Source: Syntrophales bacterium
GTDB taxonomy: Bacteria > Desulfobacterota > Syntrophia > Syntrophales > UBA5619
Assembly (NCBI GenBank): GCA_023229765.1
Contig: JALNYO010000016.1
Coordinates: forward strand, 26,892-90,891
Direction: 5' to 3'
DNA length: 64,000 nucleotides
This document shows, piece after piece, positions 30,442 to 39,645 of this stretch. Position numbers and translations under genes: made by a program. Position 1 is the first letter of the stretch; every line of letters begins with the position of its first letter. The notes below the pieces were generated by a model. That model had not been told where the DNA came from, ran no database searches, and was given only the letters and a program-made list of their open reading frames with translations.

Positions 30442-32730
30442 ATGAAAATAAGTGAAAGCCTCAACCGGATAATCATGGCCGCCTACGCCGAGGCGAATGT
30501 CCGAAGGCATGATTTCATAACGCCGGAGCACCTTCTTTACGCCTCTCTTTTTTTTGACGAGGGCAAAGAGATCATCGCCGGCTGCGGCGGGGATCCATCC
30601 CGCCTGCGCAAGCTGATCGAAAAGCACCTCGAAGAGACCGGTTCCGTGACAGGGGCGATGAACCGGGCGGCCCAGTCCGTCGGGTTTCAGAACGTCCTGG
30701 AGCGGGCCGCCTGGCATACCACATCCGCGCAGAAAGAGATGCTGGATCTGGGCGACGTGCTGGTTTCCATCCTTGAGGAAAGGGAATCCCACGCCTCCTA
30801 CTTTCTGCAGCGGGAGGGGATAAGCCGTCTATCCATCCTTGAATATATCTCCCACGGCATTGCCTCGCCTGCGGGGGCGGAGGAAACGCGACGAGGGGGC
30901 GCTGGATCTCAGCCAGGGGAAAATGCCCAGGAGGACAGGGAAAAGCAGAACAAGTTCCTTCGCTCTTTCACGACGGAACTGGTGGCAAAGGCCCGGGCCG
31001 GCGAGATGGATCCGCTGGTCGGCAGGGAAGAGGTCCTGCAGCGGACAATCCAGGTTCTCTGCCGGCGCTTCAAGAACAATCCGGTGCACGTCGGCGAACC
31101 GGGAGTCGGAAAAACGGCGATCACCGAGGGGCTGGCCCAGCTTGTCGCAAGCGGGATGGTTCCCCAGAAACTTAAAAATGTGGAAATATATTCGCTTGAT
31201 ATGGGATCGGTTCTGGCGGGCACCCGTTTTCGCGGTGATTTCGAAGAGCGCCTGAAACGCATCCTCGCCGAGCTGCAGAAAAAGGAAAACGCTGTCCTCT
31301 TTATCGATGAAATCCATAATATTATCGGCGCCGGGGCGGTTTCCAGCGGTTCGCTCGACGCCTCCAACATCCTGAAGCCGGCCCTCGTTTCGGGAAAACT
31401 GCGCTGCATCGGTTCGACCACCTACGACGAATACCGGAAATATTTCGAAAAAGACGGCGCCCTGTCGCGGCGCTTCCAGAAGGTTGAGGTCCCGGAACCC
31501 TCGGTCGAGGAGACGGTGCGGATACTGGAGGGAATCCGGCAGCGGTATGAGACATACCACCAGGTCTCTTACACGGAGGATGCCCTCCGGATGGCCGCCG
31601 AGCTTTCCGGCCGGTATATCAGCGATCGCCGTCTGCCGGACAAGGCGATCGATGTGATCGACGAGGCGGGCGCCCTGATCTCGATGAACTTTCAGGAGGC
31701 CGAAAAGGCGGCTGAAGCCGCGGCAATCGGCGTCGAGGAGATTGAAAAGGTTGTCGCCCGCATCGCCCGAATACCCGAGCGGACGGTTTCCTCCACGGAG
31801 GTGGAAAAACTTCGCGATCTCGAAGGTGAGTTGAAGGCCCGGGTTTTTGGGCAGGATGAGGCGGTGACCCGGGTTGTGGAGTCAATCAAGCGGGCGCGGG
31901 CGGGTTTCCGCGAGCCTGATAAGCCGGTTGCTTCGCTGCTCTTTGTGGGACCGACCGGGGTCGGGAAGACCGAACTGGCCCGCCAGCTTGCCTCAATCCT
32001 CGGTTTGCCGCTCTTGCGTTTCGACATGGGCGAGTATCAGGAAAAGCACGCCGTCGCGAAATTCGTCGGGGCCCCTCCCGGATATGTCGGCTATGAAGAG
32101 GGCGGGCTCCTTACCGAATCCATTCGCAAGAACCCGCACGCCGTTCTGCTTCTCGACGAGATCGAGAAGGCGCATGAGGACGTCTTCAACTCGCTGCTTT
32201 CGATCATGGACTACGCAACCCTGACCGACAACAACGGGAAAAAGGCCGATTTCAGGAATGTCGTTCTCTTGATGACCTCGAACGCCGGCGCGCGGGAGAT
32301 CGGCCGGCAGACGATCGGCTTCGAGGGGCAGCCGATCCAGCGCAATGCCGTTTATAAGGCCCTCGAGCGCACCTTTTCGCCGGAATTCCGCAACCGCCTG
32401 GATGCCGTCGTCAACTTCAACGCCCTGAATGATGAGATTGTCCTGCGAATTGTCAAAAAGGCCATCGCCGAATTCTCCGGGCAGCTTGTCGCCAAAAAGG
32501 TGCTGTTCACGGTTAGCGACGAATGCTATGCCTGGCTTGCCCGTCGGGGTTATTCCGCGGAGTTCGGGGCGAGGGAGATAGCGCGGCTGGTCCAGGAGAA
32601 GATCAAGGGGTTCTTTGTAGAAGAGGTGCTTTTCGGCAGCCTGCGCGAGGGCGGCGAAGCCGTTGCGACGATTGAAAAAGATGATGTCGTAATCAGGGTA
32701 ACCCATGCCGGTATATCTCCTGACCGATGA
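30442..32730 (+). CDS. clpA: ATP-dependent Clp protease ATP-binding subunit ClpA
   Basis: ClpA unfolds proteins and feeds them to ClpP. The 762-residue protein has an N-domain (1-145), an AAA-1 with Walker A GEPGVGKTAI and Walker B VLFIDEIHNI, and an AAA-2 with GPTGVGKTELA and VLLLDEIEKA, then GAREIGRQTIGF and the D2 small domain. Length and the short linker without the ClpB middle coiled coil point to ClpA. clpP is not in the window. aat begins inside the end of this gene. Confidence 0.95.
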   Translation: MKISESLNRIIMAAYAEANVRRHDFITPEHLLYASLFFDEGKEIIAGCGGDPSRLRKLIEKHLEETGSVTGAMNRAAQSVGFQNVLERAAWHTTSAQKEMLDLGDVLVSILEERESHASYFLQREGISRLSILEYISHGIASPAGAEETRRGGAGSQPGENAQEDREKQNKFLRSFTTELVAKARAGEMDPLVGREEVLQRTIQVLCRRFKNNPVHVGEPGVGKTAITEGLAQLVASGMVPQKLKNVEIYSLDMGSVLAGTRFRGDFEERLKRILAELQKKENAVLFIDEIHNIIGAGAVSSGSLDASNILKPALVSGKLRCIGSTTYDEYRKYFEKDGALSRRFQKVEVPEPSVEETVRILEGIRQRYETYHQVSYTEDALRMAAELSGRYISDRRLPDKAIDVIDEAGALISMNFQEAEKAAEAAAIGVEEIEKVVARIARIPERTVSSTEVEKLRDLEGELKARVFGQDEAVTRVVESIKRARAGFREPDKPVASLLFVGPTGVGKTELARQLASILGLPLLRFDMGEYQEKHAVAKFVGAPPGYVGYEEGGLLTESIRKNPHAVLLLDEIEKAHEDVFNSLLSIMDYATLTDNNGKKADFRNVVLLMTSNAGAREIGRQTIGFEGQPIQRNAVYKALERTFSPEFRNRLDAVVNFNALNDEIVLRIVKKAIAEFSGQLVAKKVLFTVSDECYAWLARRGYSAEFGAREIARLVQEKIKGFFVEEVLFGSLREGGEAVATIEKDDVVIRVTHAGISPDR

Positions 32731-33394
32731 GCCTCTCTTCCCTCCGGTGGAACTCGCTGACCCGGAGGGGCTACTGGCCGTAGGCGGCGATTTGTCGCCC
32801 CAGCGGCTTCTTGCCGCTTATCATGCGGGCATTTTCCCCTGGTACAGCGAAGGCGAGCCGCTCCTCTGGTGGTCGCCGGATCCCCGTTTTGTCCTTTTCC
32901 CGGAAGAACTGCACGTTTCCCGGAGCATGAGGCAGTTTCTGAAAAAGGGCGTCGTTACGATAACCTTTGACCAGGCGTTCAAGGAGGTGATCTTCGCCTG
33001 TGGCAGCCTGCCGCGTCCCGGGCAGGACGGAACCTGGATCACCACGGAAATCATTGATTCCTATAACAATCTCCACAAACTCGGTTTTGCCCACTCCGTC
33101 GAGGCCTGGGACAGCGAAAAACTGGTCGGAGGCCTCTACGGCGTATCGCTGGGCCGCGTGTTTTTCGGCGAATCGATGTTTTCGGCAATCCCGAACGCCT
33201 CAAAGGCTGCCTTGATCGCGCTTGTTTCTTTTCTGCGCGAGCGGGGGTTTGACCTCATCGATTGTCAGATGGAAACCAGACACCTGGGAAGTCTGGGGGG
33301 CCGCCTTGTTTCCCGGGCAGAATTCTGCCGTATGCTGCAAGCTTCTCTGCGGCATGAGACTTTGCAAAAAAACTGGGGAGAAAGCGAAGCTTGA
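32705..33394 (+). CDS. aat: Leucyl/phenylalanyl-tRNA-protein transferase
   Basis: Aat adds Leu or Phe to proteins with N-terminal Lys or Arg, making ClpS substrates. The 229-residue protein has GLLAVGGDLSPQRLLAAYHAGIFPWY, WWSPDPRFVL, VEAWDSEKLVGGLYGVSLGRVFFGESMFS and DCQMETRHLGSLG. It overlaps clpA by 26 nt, so it is coupled to it. The last codons and the TGA lie inside a copy of the 21-23-bp micro-repeat. Confidence 0.96.
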   Translation: MPVYLLTDEPLFPPVELADPEGLLAVGGDLSPQRLLAAYHAGIFPWYSEGEPLLWWSPDPRFVLFPEELHVSRSMRQFLKKGVVTITFDQAFKEVIFACGSLPRPGQDGTWITTEIIDSYNNLHKLGFAHSVEAWDSEKLVGGLYGVSLGRVFFGESMFSAIPNASKAALIALVSFLRERGFDLIDCQMETRHLGSLGGRLVSRAEFCRMLQASLRHETLQKNWGESEA

Positions 33395-33403
33395 TGTTCA
33401 TAA
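33381..33403 (+). repeat. Micro-repeat copy forming the 3' end of aat
   Basis: AAAGCGAAGCTTGATGTTCATAA provides the final residues ESEA and the TGA of aat. It is the same unit (AAAGCGAAGCTTAATGTTCATAA type) seen inside the MITE copies. Confidence 0.7.
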
Positions 33404-33577
33404 AGCACGGCATCCTCCGCAGAAGAGGGCAACGTCGCGGGCGTTTTTTCCCCGGAACTTGACTTATTAATTCAGATGGTTTTATATGAGCCACGGAACA
33501 ACAAAGAGACGCGTCAGCGGACCTGACGCGGGAGCGATGTCCGGGGCTGTTGCACTTCTTAGGCGGGGAGGGACTAA

Positions 33578-34519
33578 ATGGGCGAGGGAATATGCGATTA
33601 CACCAGGTTTATGGTTGATTTACGGCGTCACATGTGGTTGGAAGGCGTGGAAACAGAGTTGCGCCGGCTTATCTGGCAGATTGCCGTTACCGGAAAGTAC
33701 ATCTCAGCCAAAATCCATGAGTCCAACAGAAAACTGGCCGGGTTCCAGAACCTCTACGGGGAGGAGCAGCTTTCTCTCGACAGGAGCGCGGATGAAATTC
33801 TCAAGATTCAGCTTCAGTACTCAGGCTTTGTCAGGGAGTACGCCTCCGAGGAGCAGAACAGCGTCATTCCGATAGGCGGCAAGGGAACGGAGCAGTATTT
33901 CGTCACGGCCGATCCGCTGGACGGCTCTTCCTTGGTCGATACCAACCTCGCAATTGGCACCATCATCGGCATCCACAAGGAATCGATGTTTGCCTGCGGC
34001 AAGGATACGATGGTGGCGGCGCTGTACATAACCTACGGTCCGCTGATTACGATGGTATATTCAGCCGGCAACGGAACCCATGAGTTTGTCCTCAACCGGG
34101 AAGGCGAATACGTACTTTCCCAGGCAAATATCAGGATGAAGGAAAAGGGTTCCATCTACAGCCCCGGCGGGATCAGGCGGGATTGTGAAGAGGGTCATGT
34201 CAAATATCTGGAATATCTGGAGGCCGAAGGGTACAAACTGCGCTACAGTGGTGGATTTGTCCCCGACATCAATCAGATACTGATAAAAAAGGGAGGGGTG
34301 TTCACCTACCCGGCCCTGAAAAAAAACCCCCGTGGCAAACTGCGGATGCTCTTTGAACTTCAGCCGCTGGCCTTCATTGTTGAACAGGCCGGAGGGAGCG
34401 CCACCAATGGCCATGAGGATATCCTCTCGCTGAGGATTGATGATCTCGATCAGCGCTGTCCTGTTTACATCGGCAGCCGCTTCGAGGTTGCCAAGGCGAA
34501 GGAATTCCTGACCGCATAA
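33578..34519 (+). CDS. fbp: Class I fructose-1,6-bisphosphatase
   Basis: Fbp hydrolyses fructose-1,6-bisphosphate in gluconeogenesis. The 313-residue protein has YASEEQNSVIP, the metal-binding ADPLDGSSLVDTN (about 107-119), the substrate region GSIYSPGG and the late FELQPLAFIVEQAGG. GGGAGGG precedes ATG 33578. It is convergent with metG. A gluconeogenic enzyme fits growth on organic acids. Confidence 0.95.
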   Translation: MGEGICDYTRFMVDLRRHMWLEGVETELRRLIWQIAVTGKYISAKIHESNRKLAGFQNLYGEEQLSLDRSADEILKIQLQYSGFVREYASEEQNSVIPIGGKGTEQYFVTADPLDGSSLVDTNLAIGTIIGIHKESMFACGKDTMVAALYITYGPLITMVYSAGNGTHEFVLNREGEYVLSQANIRMKEKGSIYSPGGIRRDCEEGHVKYLEYLEAEGYKLRYSGGFVPDINQILIKKGGVFTYPALKKNPRGKLRMLFELQPLAFIVEQAGGSATNGHEDILSLRIDDLDQRCPVYIGSRFEVAKAKEFLTA

Positions 34520-34535
34520 TTTCAGGGCAAAAAAA

Positions 34536-36455
34536 CTAACGGATTTTTGCACCGACTGCCGGATTTTTGTCGAAGCCCACCAGGGTGAGTCCGCCTTCCG
34601 CCGCGTCCGTTGCCAGAAGCATCCCGTGCGATTCCACCCCCATCAGTTTCGCCGGTTTCAGATTGGCGACGACGATGATGGTTTTGCCGACGAGTTCTTC
34701 CGGCTGGTAATCCTTGCCCATGCCCGCGACGATCTGCCTCTCGCCGTCGATTTCCACAATCAGCCGGATGAGCTTGTTGGATTTCGGGACGGCCTCCGCC
34801 TTGAGCACCTTGGCCGTCCGCAGATCAATTTTTTCGAACTCCTCATAGGTGATTTCCGGTTTGATGGCCGGCGGCGCGGCTTTGGTTTTGACAGGGGCGA
34901 CTTCCTGTTTTGCCGCTGCGGTCTTGATTTCCACCCGGGGAAAGAGGGCGCCTCCCGGTTTAAGCAGGTTACCGGCTTTAAGGCCGCCCCAGCTCCGGAT
35001 TGTTGCAAAATTTTCGGTGGCAGGCTCGGCAATGCCAAGCTGTTCCATGATCCGGGTTGCCGAACCGGGCATGAACGGGGAAACAAGGACAGCGACTATT
35101 CTCAGCGATTCCAGCAGGTTGTAGATGATGGTCTCCAGCCGTTTTTGCAGCGCCGGCTCCTTGGCCATCACCCAGGGCTCCTGCTCGACGATGTATTTGT
35201 TGGCGACGCCGATGAATTCCCAGATGGCGATCAGCGCCTTATGGAAGCTAAGTTCGGAGAAGCAGATATCCATATTTTCGATTGTGTGCAGGGCCGTTTC
35301 CCGCAAAAGAACGTCCTGGGCCGCTTCTTCCGTGGCAGGCGGGACTTCTCCATTCGTGTATTTTACCGCCATCGTCAGAGTCCGGCTGACGAGGTTTCCC
35401 AGGTCGTTGGCCAGATCGGAGTTGATCCGCCCGACTAAGGCCTCCTCGCTGAAGCTTGAGTCCAGCCCGAAGACCATGTCGCGAAGCAGAAAATAGCGGA
35501 ATTGATCGAGACCGTACTTGTCCTTCAAATCTAGGGGCTTGACGACGTTCCCCACGCTTTTGGACATCTTGCCGCTGTCCACGTTCCAGTAGCCGTGCAC
35601 GTTCAGATGACTGTAAGGCTCGATCCCGGCGGCCTTCAGCATGGTCGGCCAGTAAATTCCGTGGGGTTTGAGAATGTCTTTCGCGATCAGATGCTCCGCC
35701 ACCGGCCAGAATTCGCGAAACTTTTCGCCGGCCGGGTAGCCCAGCGACGTTACGTAGTTGATCAGCGCGTCGTACCAGACGTAGGTTACGTAGTTTTCAT
35801 CAAAGGGGAGCGTGATCCCCCAGGTGAGGCGGCTTTTCGGCCGGGAGATGCAAAGGTCCTCCAACGGGTCGCGCAGAAAGGCAAGCACTTCGTTCTTGTA
35901 GCGCTCCGGGCGGATAAAGTCGGGGTGCGTCTCAATGTGGCGGATCAGCCATTCCTGATAATTGCCCATCCGGAAGAAATAGTTGCTTTCCTTGCGCACT
36001 TCGGGGGCTGTCTGGTGGTCCGGGCATTTTCCGTTCACCAGTTCCGTTTCCCGGTAGAAGCGCTCGCAGCCGACGCAATACAGCCCCTCGTACTCGCCGA
36101 AATAGATGTCGCCCGCCGCATGCACCTTCTGCAGAATCGCCTGGACTGTCCGGATGTGGTTTGGGTCGGTCGTTCTTATGAAATAGTCGTTTGTTATATC
36201 CATAAGCGGCCAGAGGGAGCTGAACTGGGCGCTGATCCGGTCGGCGTATTCCTTGGGGGTAATCCCCGCCTCTTTTGCCGCCTCCGCAATCTTGTCGCCA
36301 TGTTCGTCGGTGCCGGTTGTAAAGAAGGTGCGGACGCCCCGGAGGCGGTGGTAGCGGGCCATGACATCGGCGACAACGGTGGTGTAGGCGTGCCCGATGT
36401 GGGGCGAGGCGTTTACATAGTAGATCGGCGTGGTGATGTAAAAGGCGCTTTTCAT
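34536..36455 (-). CDS. metG: Methionyl-tRNA synthetase
   Basis: MetG charges tRNA-Met. The 639-residue protein has the HIGH box (PHIGHAYTTVV), zinc knuckle YCVGCERFY/GKCPDH, WYDALINY, and GKMSKSVGNVV. It ends with a linker and a C-terminal tRNA-binding EMAPII/Trbp111 domain (about 535-639). MKSAFYITTP at 36455 is chosen because AGGAAGG lies just upstream; the longer ATG at 36482 would overlap ricT. It follows ricT by 23 bp. Confidence 0.96.
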   Translation of the reverse strand: MKSAFYITTPIYYVNASPHIGHAYTTVVADVMARYHRLRGVRTFFTTGTDEHGDKIAEAAKEAGITPKEYADRISAQFSSLWPLMDITNDYFIRTTDPNHIRTVQAILQKVHAAGDIYFGEYEGLYCVGCERFYRETELVNGKCPDHQTAPEVRKESNYFFRMGNYQEWLIRHIETHPDFIRPERYKNEVLAFLRDPLEDLCISRPKSRLTWGITLPFDENYVTYVWYDALINYVTSLGYPAGEKFREFWPVAEHLIAKDILKPHGIYWPTMLKAAGIEPYSHLNVHGYWNVDSGKMSKSVGNVVKPLDLKDKYGLDQFRYFLLRDMVFGLDSSFSEEALVGRINSDLANDLGNLVSRTLTMAVKYTNGEVPPATEEAAQDVLLRETALHTIENMDICFSELSFHKALIAIWEFIGVANKYIVEQEPWVMAKEPALQKRLETIIYNLLESLRIVAVLVSPFMPGSATRIMEQLGIAEPATENFATIRSWGGLKAGNLLKPGGALFPRVEIKTAAAKQEVAPVKTKAAPPAIKPEITYEEFEKIDLRTAKVLKAEAVPKSNKLIRLIVEIDGERQIVAGMGKDYQPEELVGKTIIVVANLKPAKLMGVESHGMLLATDAAEGGLTLVGFDKNPAVGAKIR

Positions 36456-36478
36456 AAATTCCTTCCTGAATTCATCTT

Positions 36479-37279
36479 TCATACAATAATCTTGACATCA
36501 TGGGCCTTGTAAGTCATTTCTTTTCGGTCTTCCAGCATAACGACGACCTCTGACCGCAGGATATTCTGGCGGATTACCTTGCCCTGGCCATCGGCCGTCT
36601 GGACCATCTTTCCGGGTTTCGGCATCTCTTTTTTCAGACCGACGTAAGCGTCGTATTCGAATGCCAGGCAGCACATCAGCCGTCCGCAGAGGCCGGAGAT
36701 TTTTTCGGGGTTGAGGGACATGTTCTGCTCTTTTGCCATCTTGACCGAAACACGGTCCATGTTGTGCAGGAAGCTCCCGCAACACACCTCCCGGCCGCAG
36801 ATCCCCAGACCTTTTACGATCTTTGTCTCCTGCCGGGCGCCGATCTGTTTCAGCTCAATGCGGGTCCGGAATTTCTGCAGCAGATCCTTGACCAGATCCC
36901 GAAAATCGACCCGGCTTTCCGAGGCGAACGAGAAGACCATTTTGCTTTTGTCGAAGAGGCATTCCACCTCCACGAGCTTCATGGGGAGCCTCTTCTCGGA
37001 GATTCTGCCGGCGCAGTACCTCATGGCCTCTTTTTCCAACTTGCTGTTTTCCGCTCTTATTTGCAAATCTTCATCGGTTGCCGAACGCAGCACCTTTTTC
37101 AGATTATTCAAGCACCGGGAAGCGGAAAGGGTCTTTACGGCGTCAGCCACCATGCCAATCGCCGGGCCGTTGTCCGTGTCAACCAGAACGAGGTCGTCCC
37201 GCTGCAACTGCAGCTCTCCCGAATCGAAGCTGTATATCTTTCCCTCTTTTTTGAACTTAACGCCGATGATGGTTTTCAA
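36479..37279 (-). CDS. ricT: PSP1/RicT (YaaT) family iron-sulfur protein
   Basis: The 266-residue protein has a PSP1 domain and the two Cys signatures GLGICGREVCCGSF and GLCGRLMCCLAFEYD (about 158-171 and 196-210). In Bacillus, YaaT/RicT with YlbF and YmcA forms a Fe-S complex affecting RNase Y. In Deltaproteobacteria the role is not established. It is part of the conserved tmk-holB-ricT-metG order. Confidence 0.9.
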   Translation of the reverse strand: MKTIIGVKFKKEGKIYSFDSGELQLQRDDLVLVDTDNGPAIGMVADAVKTLSASRCLNNLKKVLRSATDEDLQIRAENSKLEKEAMRYCAGRISEKRLPMKLVEVECLFDKSKMVFSFASESRVDFRDLVKDLLQKFRTRIELKQIGARQETKIVKGLGICGREVCCGSFLHNMDRVSVKMAKEQNMSLNPEKISGLCGRLMCCLAFEYDAYVGLKKEMPKPGKMVQTADGQGKVIRQNILRSEVVVMLEDRKEMTYKAHDVKIIV

Positions 37280-37350
37280 TGAGATTCACCTGAACTCTTA
37301 ATCATTTTCATCCTTCTTTGTGACGGCAAGCCGCCATGAGTGCTTATCTG

Positions 37351-38316
37351 CTATGCGAGCCTAACCAGCATGGCCTCCAAAGTCAAGGTTTTGTTGGAAT
37401 TTCTGGAGATGGCGTCCATGGCGCGTCCCACAACCGCCATATTTTTGAGAATCTCCCGTCCCGACAGGCGAGCGGCCAGGGCTGAAATAGCCGCCTCCCA
37501 GTCCTTGAACAGGAGCATTTCGCTTTCGCCTGTTTCTTTCAGGATCAGCGAGTCCCGATAGGCGTTTTGCATTATCTGGAGCCGTTGGGTTATCTCTTCC
37601 CGCTCTGTTCCCAAACGTCGGGCGAAGGCGAGCCTTTTTATCAGGTCTGCCGGGTCATCCTCGGCCAGTCGCTTCAATATTCCGTTGCGGACGGTCATGT
37701 AATCTTCCTTCTTCATCTCGATGGCGTCGCCGATGCTCCCGAGCGAGGCCGCGGCAATTGCATCCGCCTCGGCCTCGCCGAATCCCTGTTGTTCACGAAG
37801 GAAGCTGGCCACCTCTGTCTTCTGCAGCGGGGCAAAGCGCAAGGCTTGACAGCGGGAGAGGATCGTAACCGGCAGGGCGTGCGGTCGGGCGGAAGTCAGG
37901 ATCAGGACGTTATCCGCCGAAGGCTCTTCCAATGTCTTGAGCAGGGCGTTTGCCGCCGGGGCGTTCATTTTATCGGCGTCCTGCAGGATAAAAACCCGTT
38001 TGCCATCTTCCGGACGAAAGGCCATCGTGGCCATTATTTCTCTTACCGCAGCAATTTTTATGAACTGGCCTTCAGCGACAATCTCAATAATATTGGGATG
38101 ATTTTTATGCTCGGCCTTCAGGCAGGAGGGACAGACGTCGCAGGGGGGATCCGCGGCGGGGCAGTTGAGGGCCCGCGCGAACACCGAGGCAACCGTTTTC
38201 TTTCCGACCCCTTCTTTCCCGTAAAAAAGATAGGCGTGGGCGACCCTGTTTGCCGCCATGGCGCTCTTCAGGATCGCGAGTGGTTTTTTATGTCCGTATA
38301 TCTGCTGGAATCTCAA
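37351..38316 (-). CDS. holB: DNA polymerase III subunit delta'
   Basis: HolB is part of the clamp loader. The 321-residue protein has the P-loop YGKEGVGKKTVASVFARAL (about 33-51), a four-Cys zinc module (CPAADPPCDVCPSC), LQDADKMNAPAANALLKTLEEPS and the sensor SARPHALPVTILSRCQ. Both tmk upstream and ricT downstream are usual neighbours. The K-K-T in place of K-T/S-x is unusual but the loop is intact. Confidence 0.93.
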   Translation of the reverse strand: MRFQQIYGHKKPLAILKSAMAANRVAHAYLFYGKEGVGKKTVASVFARALNCPAADPPCDVCPSCLKAEHKNHPNIIEIVAEGQFIKIAAVREIMATMAFRPEDGKRVFILQDADKMNAPAANALLKTLEEPSADNVLILTSARPHALPVTILSRCQALRFAPLQKTEVASFLREQQGFGEAEADAIAAASLGSIGDAIEMKKEDYMTVRNGILKRLAEDDPADLIKRLAFARRLGTEREEITQRLQIMQNAYRDSLILKETGESEMLLFKDWEAAISALAARLSGREILKNMAVVGRAMDAISRNSNKTLTLEAMLVRLA

Positions 38317-38340
38317 ATATCTTACCCTGTTGACATATGG

Positions 38341-38364
38341 AGGGGCGCGGCATGCCTTGCCCCT
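38341..38364. repeat. 24-nt palindromic repeat, copy 2
   Basis: AGGGGCGCGGCATGCCTTGCCCCT matches 21 of 24 positions of 13460-13483. It covers the last coding bases and the start of the tmk stop codon. Confidence 0.65.
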
Positions 38365-39010
38365 ACTGATTTGTGCCGAGCAATGCCGTCAGCAGACGGC
38401 GAACCTCCCGCTGGATTTCCTCCGGAGTTCCGGACGCATTGACAAGCCGGAAGCGCTCAGGCGCCGCTTCGGCAAGCTGCAGATAACCATCCCTTACCCG
38501 TTGGTGGAAGTTCGTCTCTTCCTGTTCGAAACGATCCTCCGCGCTGTCGGGGGCGCTCCCCGCCGCCCGCGTCCGGGCCCGCCGCAGGCCGGCTTCGACC
38601 GGCAAATCGAACAGCAGGGTAAGCTCCGGTTCCAGACTGCGCGACGAAAACTCGTTTAACCATCGGATTAATTCGGTATTTATCCCCCGTCCGAATCCCT
38701 GATAGGCCACGGTCGCATCCGTATAGCGATCGCACAGAACCCATTTTCCGTCGTTCAACGCCGGAATAATCGTTTCTGCCACATGCTGGGCGCGGGCTGC
38801 CGCAAACAGCAGCAGTTCCGCCTCGGCGCCGATATTCCAGGAGCGGCGGTTCAGCAACAGCTCGCGGATCTTCACACCAAGGGGCGTACCGCCCGGTTCG
38901 GCAGTGGCGAGGACAGGCAGGCCCCGACTGCGCAGCCACGCCTCGGCGAGTCGTAACTGCGTGGTCTTGCCGCATCCCTCTATGCCGTCGAATGTGATAA
39001 ATCTATTCAC
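38363..39010 (-). CDS. tmk: Thymidylate kinase
   Basis: Tmk phosphorylates dTMP to dTDP. The 215-residue protein has the P-loop FDGIEGCGKTTQL (about 6-18), the DR-x motif DRYTDATVAYQGFGRG and a LID with RARTRAAG. The 3' end lies in the 24-nt palindrome. It probably starts the tmk-holB-ricT-metG transcription unit; a terminator separates it from the ferredoxin gene upstream. Confidence 0.95.
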   Translation of the reverse strand: MNRFITFDGIEGCGKTTQLRLAEAWLRSRGLPVLATAEPGGTPLGVKIRELLLNRRSWNIGAEAELLLFAAARAQHVAETIIPALNDGKWVLCDRYTDATVAYQGFGRGINTELIRWLNEFSSRSLEPELTLLFDLPVEAGLRRARTRAAGSAPDSAEDRFEQEETNFHQRVRDGYLQLAEAAPERFRLVNASGTPEEIQREVRRLLTALLGTNQ

Positions 39011-39049
39011 TCCAGCCGCCTGAAATCACGATGATATTTATCTATGTTA

Positions 39050-39109
39050 AAAAAAGAGGCGGGGAAAGGCCGCGACAGGCATTGGCAGCGGCGCTTTCCC
39101 CTATTTTTT
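39050..39109 (-). terminator. Terminator between ferredoxin and tmk genes
   Basis: An imperfect long stem (GGGGAAAG paired with CTTTCCCC at 39061-39068 and 39094-39101, inner CCGC/GCGG) is flanked by A7 and T6 tracts. In the minus direction the T-run follows the stem, ending the nfu-ferredoxin transcripts. Confidence 0.7.
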
Positions 39110-39140
39110 GTTCAAACCTGTAAAAACTGACTTGCCGGAA

Positions 39141-39314
39141 CTACTCTGCCGGTTTGATCGCTTCCACAGGGCACTGTTCTGCGCATGTTCCACAGTCCGT
39201 GCAGAGCTTGGCGTCGATTACATACCTATCGTCGCCCTCGCTGATTGCCTCTACCGGACATACACTCTGACATGATCCACAGGAAATGCACTCATCGGTA
39301 ATAAAATGCGCCAT
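39141..39314 (-). CDS. 2[4Fe-4S] ferredoxin
   Basis: This 57-residue protein, too short for standard open-frame lists, has two classic cluster motifs: CISCGSCQSVCP (about 9-20) and CTDCGTCAEQCP (about 38-49), each C-x2-C-x2-C-x3-C-P. It is a clostridial-type low-potential electron carrier. GGAGG stands before its ATG. It follows the nfu gene on the same strand, and a terminator comes after it. Confidence 0.95.
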   Translation of the reverse strand: MAHFITDECISCGSCQSVCPVEAISEGDDRYVIDAKLCTDCGTCAEQCPVEAIKPAE

Positions 39315-39384
39315 TTTTCTAATCCTCCTTCAATAGTTTTAATTTGACTGCAATCAGACGAACCGGGAAACCCGTTTCGCTTTC

Positions 39385-39606
39385 CTAAGCTGAAACCACG
39401 GCTGTGACTTCGGGGATCTCCTTCTTAAGGAACTGCTCCACGCCGTTTTTCAACGTCATCTGTGCCATTGGGCAGCCATGGCAGGCGCCGGTCAGACGCA
39501 CCTTGACAACCCCCTTTTCGTCCACATCCACGAACTCAATATCTCCGCCGTCAGCCTGAAGAGACGGCCGTATCTTGTCAATGGCCTTTTTAACTTTGTC
39601 CTGCAT
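39385..39606 (-). CDS. nfu: NifU C-terminal-domain (Nfu) Fe-S scaffold
   Basis: The 73-residue protein is a stand-alone NifU C-terminal domain: IRPSLQADGGDIEFVDVDE and the cluster-binding Cys pair in GACHGCPMAQMTLKNGVE. It assembles or carries [4Fe-4S] clusters to targets. The ferredoxin gene follows and IspH, another Fe-S enzyme, is encoded upstream. Confidence 0.95.
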   Translation of the reverse strand: MQDKVKKAIDKIRPSLQADGGDIEFVDVDEKGVVKVRLTGACHGCPMAQMTLKNGVEQFLKKEIPEVTAVVSA

Positions 39607-39645
39607 GGTCTTTCTCCTAATTGAAATCTTTTAATTTGCCCCAGC

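Noticed and set aside
33395..33577. Small gene between aat and fbp
   Set aside because: Only a micro-repeat tail and a weak GCGTCA/TGACGC hairpin are seen; the frame starting at 33486 overlaps fbp in another phase.
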